Below, piece after piece: positions 41,959 to 42,264 of a stretch of DNA of 42,264 nt. The translations under genes were made by a program, and so were the position numbers. The stretch's first letter is position 1. Every line of letters starts with the position of its first letter. Origin of the DNA: Methylophilaceae bacterium (GTDB lineage: Bacteria; Pseudomonadota; Gammaproteobacteria; Burkholderiales; Methylophilaceae). The notes under the pieces are model-generated. The model was not told the DNA's origin. It did no database searches and worked only from the letters and a program-made list of their open reading frames with translations. The stretch is from assembly GCA_947379975.1 (NCBI GenBank), contig CANCPF010000017.1, forward strand, positions 1-42,264, in the 5' to 3' direction.

Positions 41959-42264
41959 TGGTGGAGCTGGCGGGAATCGAACCCGCGTCCGCAAATCCTC
42001 CACAGACAGTTCTACATACTTAGCCTTGTTGTTTAATTTAACGTGCAACACACCAACAGACAAGCAGTTTGCACGCGAGCTACCTTAAGGTTAATGATGT
42101 ATTAAGTGGCCCAATACAACACGTATCCCGTGTATATGACACTACGTATGGGTTACCCCAATCCAACCCACGGGAGAGCTGGTGTAGCGTCCAGCAGAAC
42201 TAAGCTGCTAGAGAGTAAGTTTCGTCGTTTGCGACTATACTTTTTTCAGCTGTATTTACGAGGT
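41959..42264 (-). ncRNA. ssrA: Transfer-messenger RNA, 5' end beyond the window
   Basis: The last 306 nt of tmRNA. The 3' end has the tRNA-like T-arm (GCGGGTTCGATTCCCGC) and encoded CCA at 41961-41959. The tag frame (42232-42200) encodes ANDETYSLAA then a stop, with TAGTC just before the GCA resume codon. Pseudoknot-forming segments follow. It rescues stalled ribosomes with SmpB and marks the product for proteolysis. The 5' part of the tRNA-like domain lies outside the window. Confidence 0.97.

Overview
The window looks like a chromosomal segment of a methylotrophic betaproteobacterium, most like the Methylophilaceae (Methylotenera/Methylophilus type). The evidence is a block of tetrahydromethanopterin (H4MPT) C1-oxidation genes (mptG, mtdB, an ATP-grasp gene, mch), a PQQ-dehydrogenase-like lipoprotein, a stand-alone pqqA, and betaproteobacterial gene orders (dnaX-ybaB-recR behind the SRP RNA; mtaD-ubiG-gph). 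No species can be assigned from the sequence alone. The DNA is AT-rich and densely coding.

Layout. 1-2.3 kb: an Fnr-type oxygen sensor, a small DUF2934-like gene with a perfect FNR box upstream, a long-form infA and a cold-shock gene. 2.5-4.8 kb: a YedI-like membrane protein, an ACR3-type efflux permease and a SemiSWEET transporter. 4.8-11.1 kb (minus strand): mptG > mtdB > ATP-grasp > mch > PQQ-dehydrogenase-like lipoprotein. 11.5-16.8 kb: ppsA and its regulator ppsR, then a periplasmic glutathione peroxidase and chrA on the other strand.

16.86-23.40 kb: a 6.5-kb integrative element inserted in the 3' end of tRNA-Ser(GGA). It has 17-bp direct repeats (att), paired 12-bp-spaced arm-type repeats near both ends, a P4-type tyrosine integrase, three small unknown genes, and a tightly overlapping replication-type operon: AlpA-like regulator, primase zinc domain, DUF3987, an ORF holding iteron-like repeats, VRR-NUC nuclease and two small ORFs. 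It has no capsid, terminase or conjugation genes, so it resembles a satellite or other non-autonomous element.

23.7-31.2 kb: small unknown genes, an AT-rich gap with two DnaA-box matches, an NRAMP-related transporter with a divergent metal site, the tail-specific protease prc, an NAD-dependent aldehyde dehydrogenase with its DUF779 partner and an iterated upstream repeat, and ffs. 31.4-37 kb: dnaX-ybaB-recR, a REP/REPIN hairpin, and mtaD-ubiG-gph on the minus strand. 37-42.3 kb: an orphan S24 (UmuD/LexA-like) gene with a perfect palindrome abutting its start codon; an unlisted 23-codon pqqA; an AraC regulator broken by one in-frame stop; a PAS-GGDEF-EAL protein with a 21-residue repeated coiled coil; a small ORF flanked by duplicated terminator hairpins; and tmRNA (ssrA), cut by the window end.

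How the genes fit together: mtdB and mch oxidise methylene-H4MPT and mptG makes the cofactor. The PQQ protein and pqqA point to periplasmic quinoprotein oxidation. PpsA/PpsR handle C3-to-sugar flow, and the aldehyde dehydrogenase with DUF779 handles small aldehydes. The most interesting items for follow-up are the pqqA/broken AraC locus, the self-operator-like palindrome at the S24 gene, the altered active site of the PQQ protein, and the mini-element with its putative iterons.
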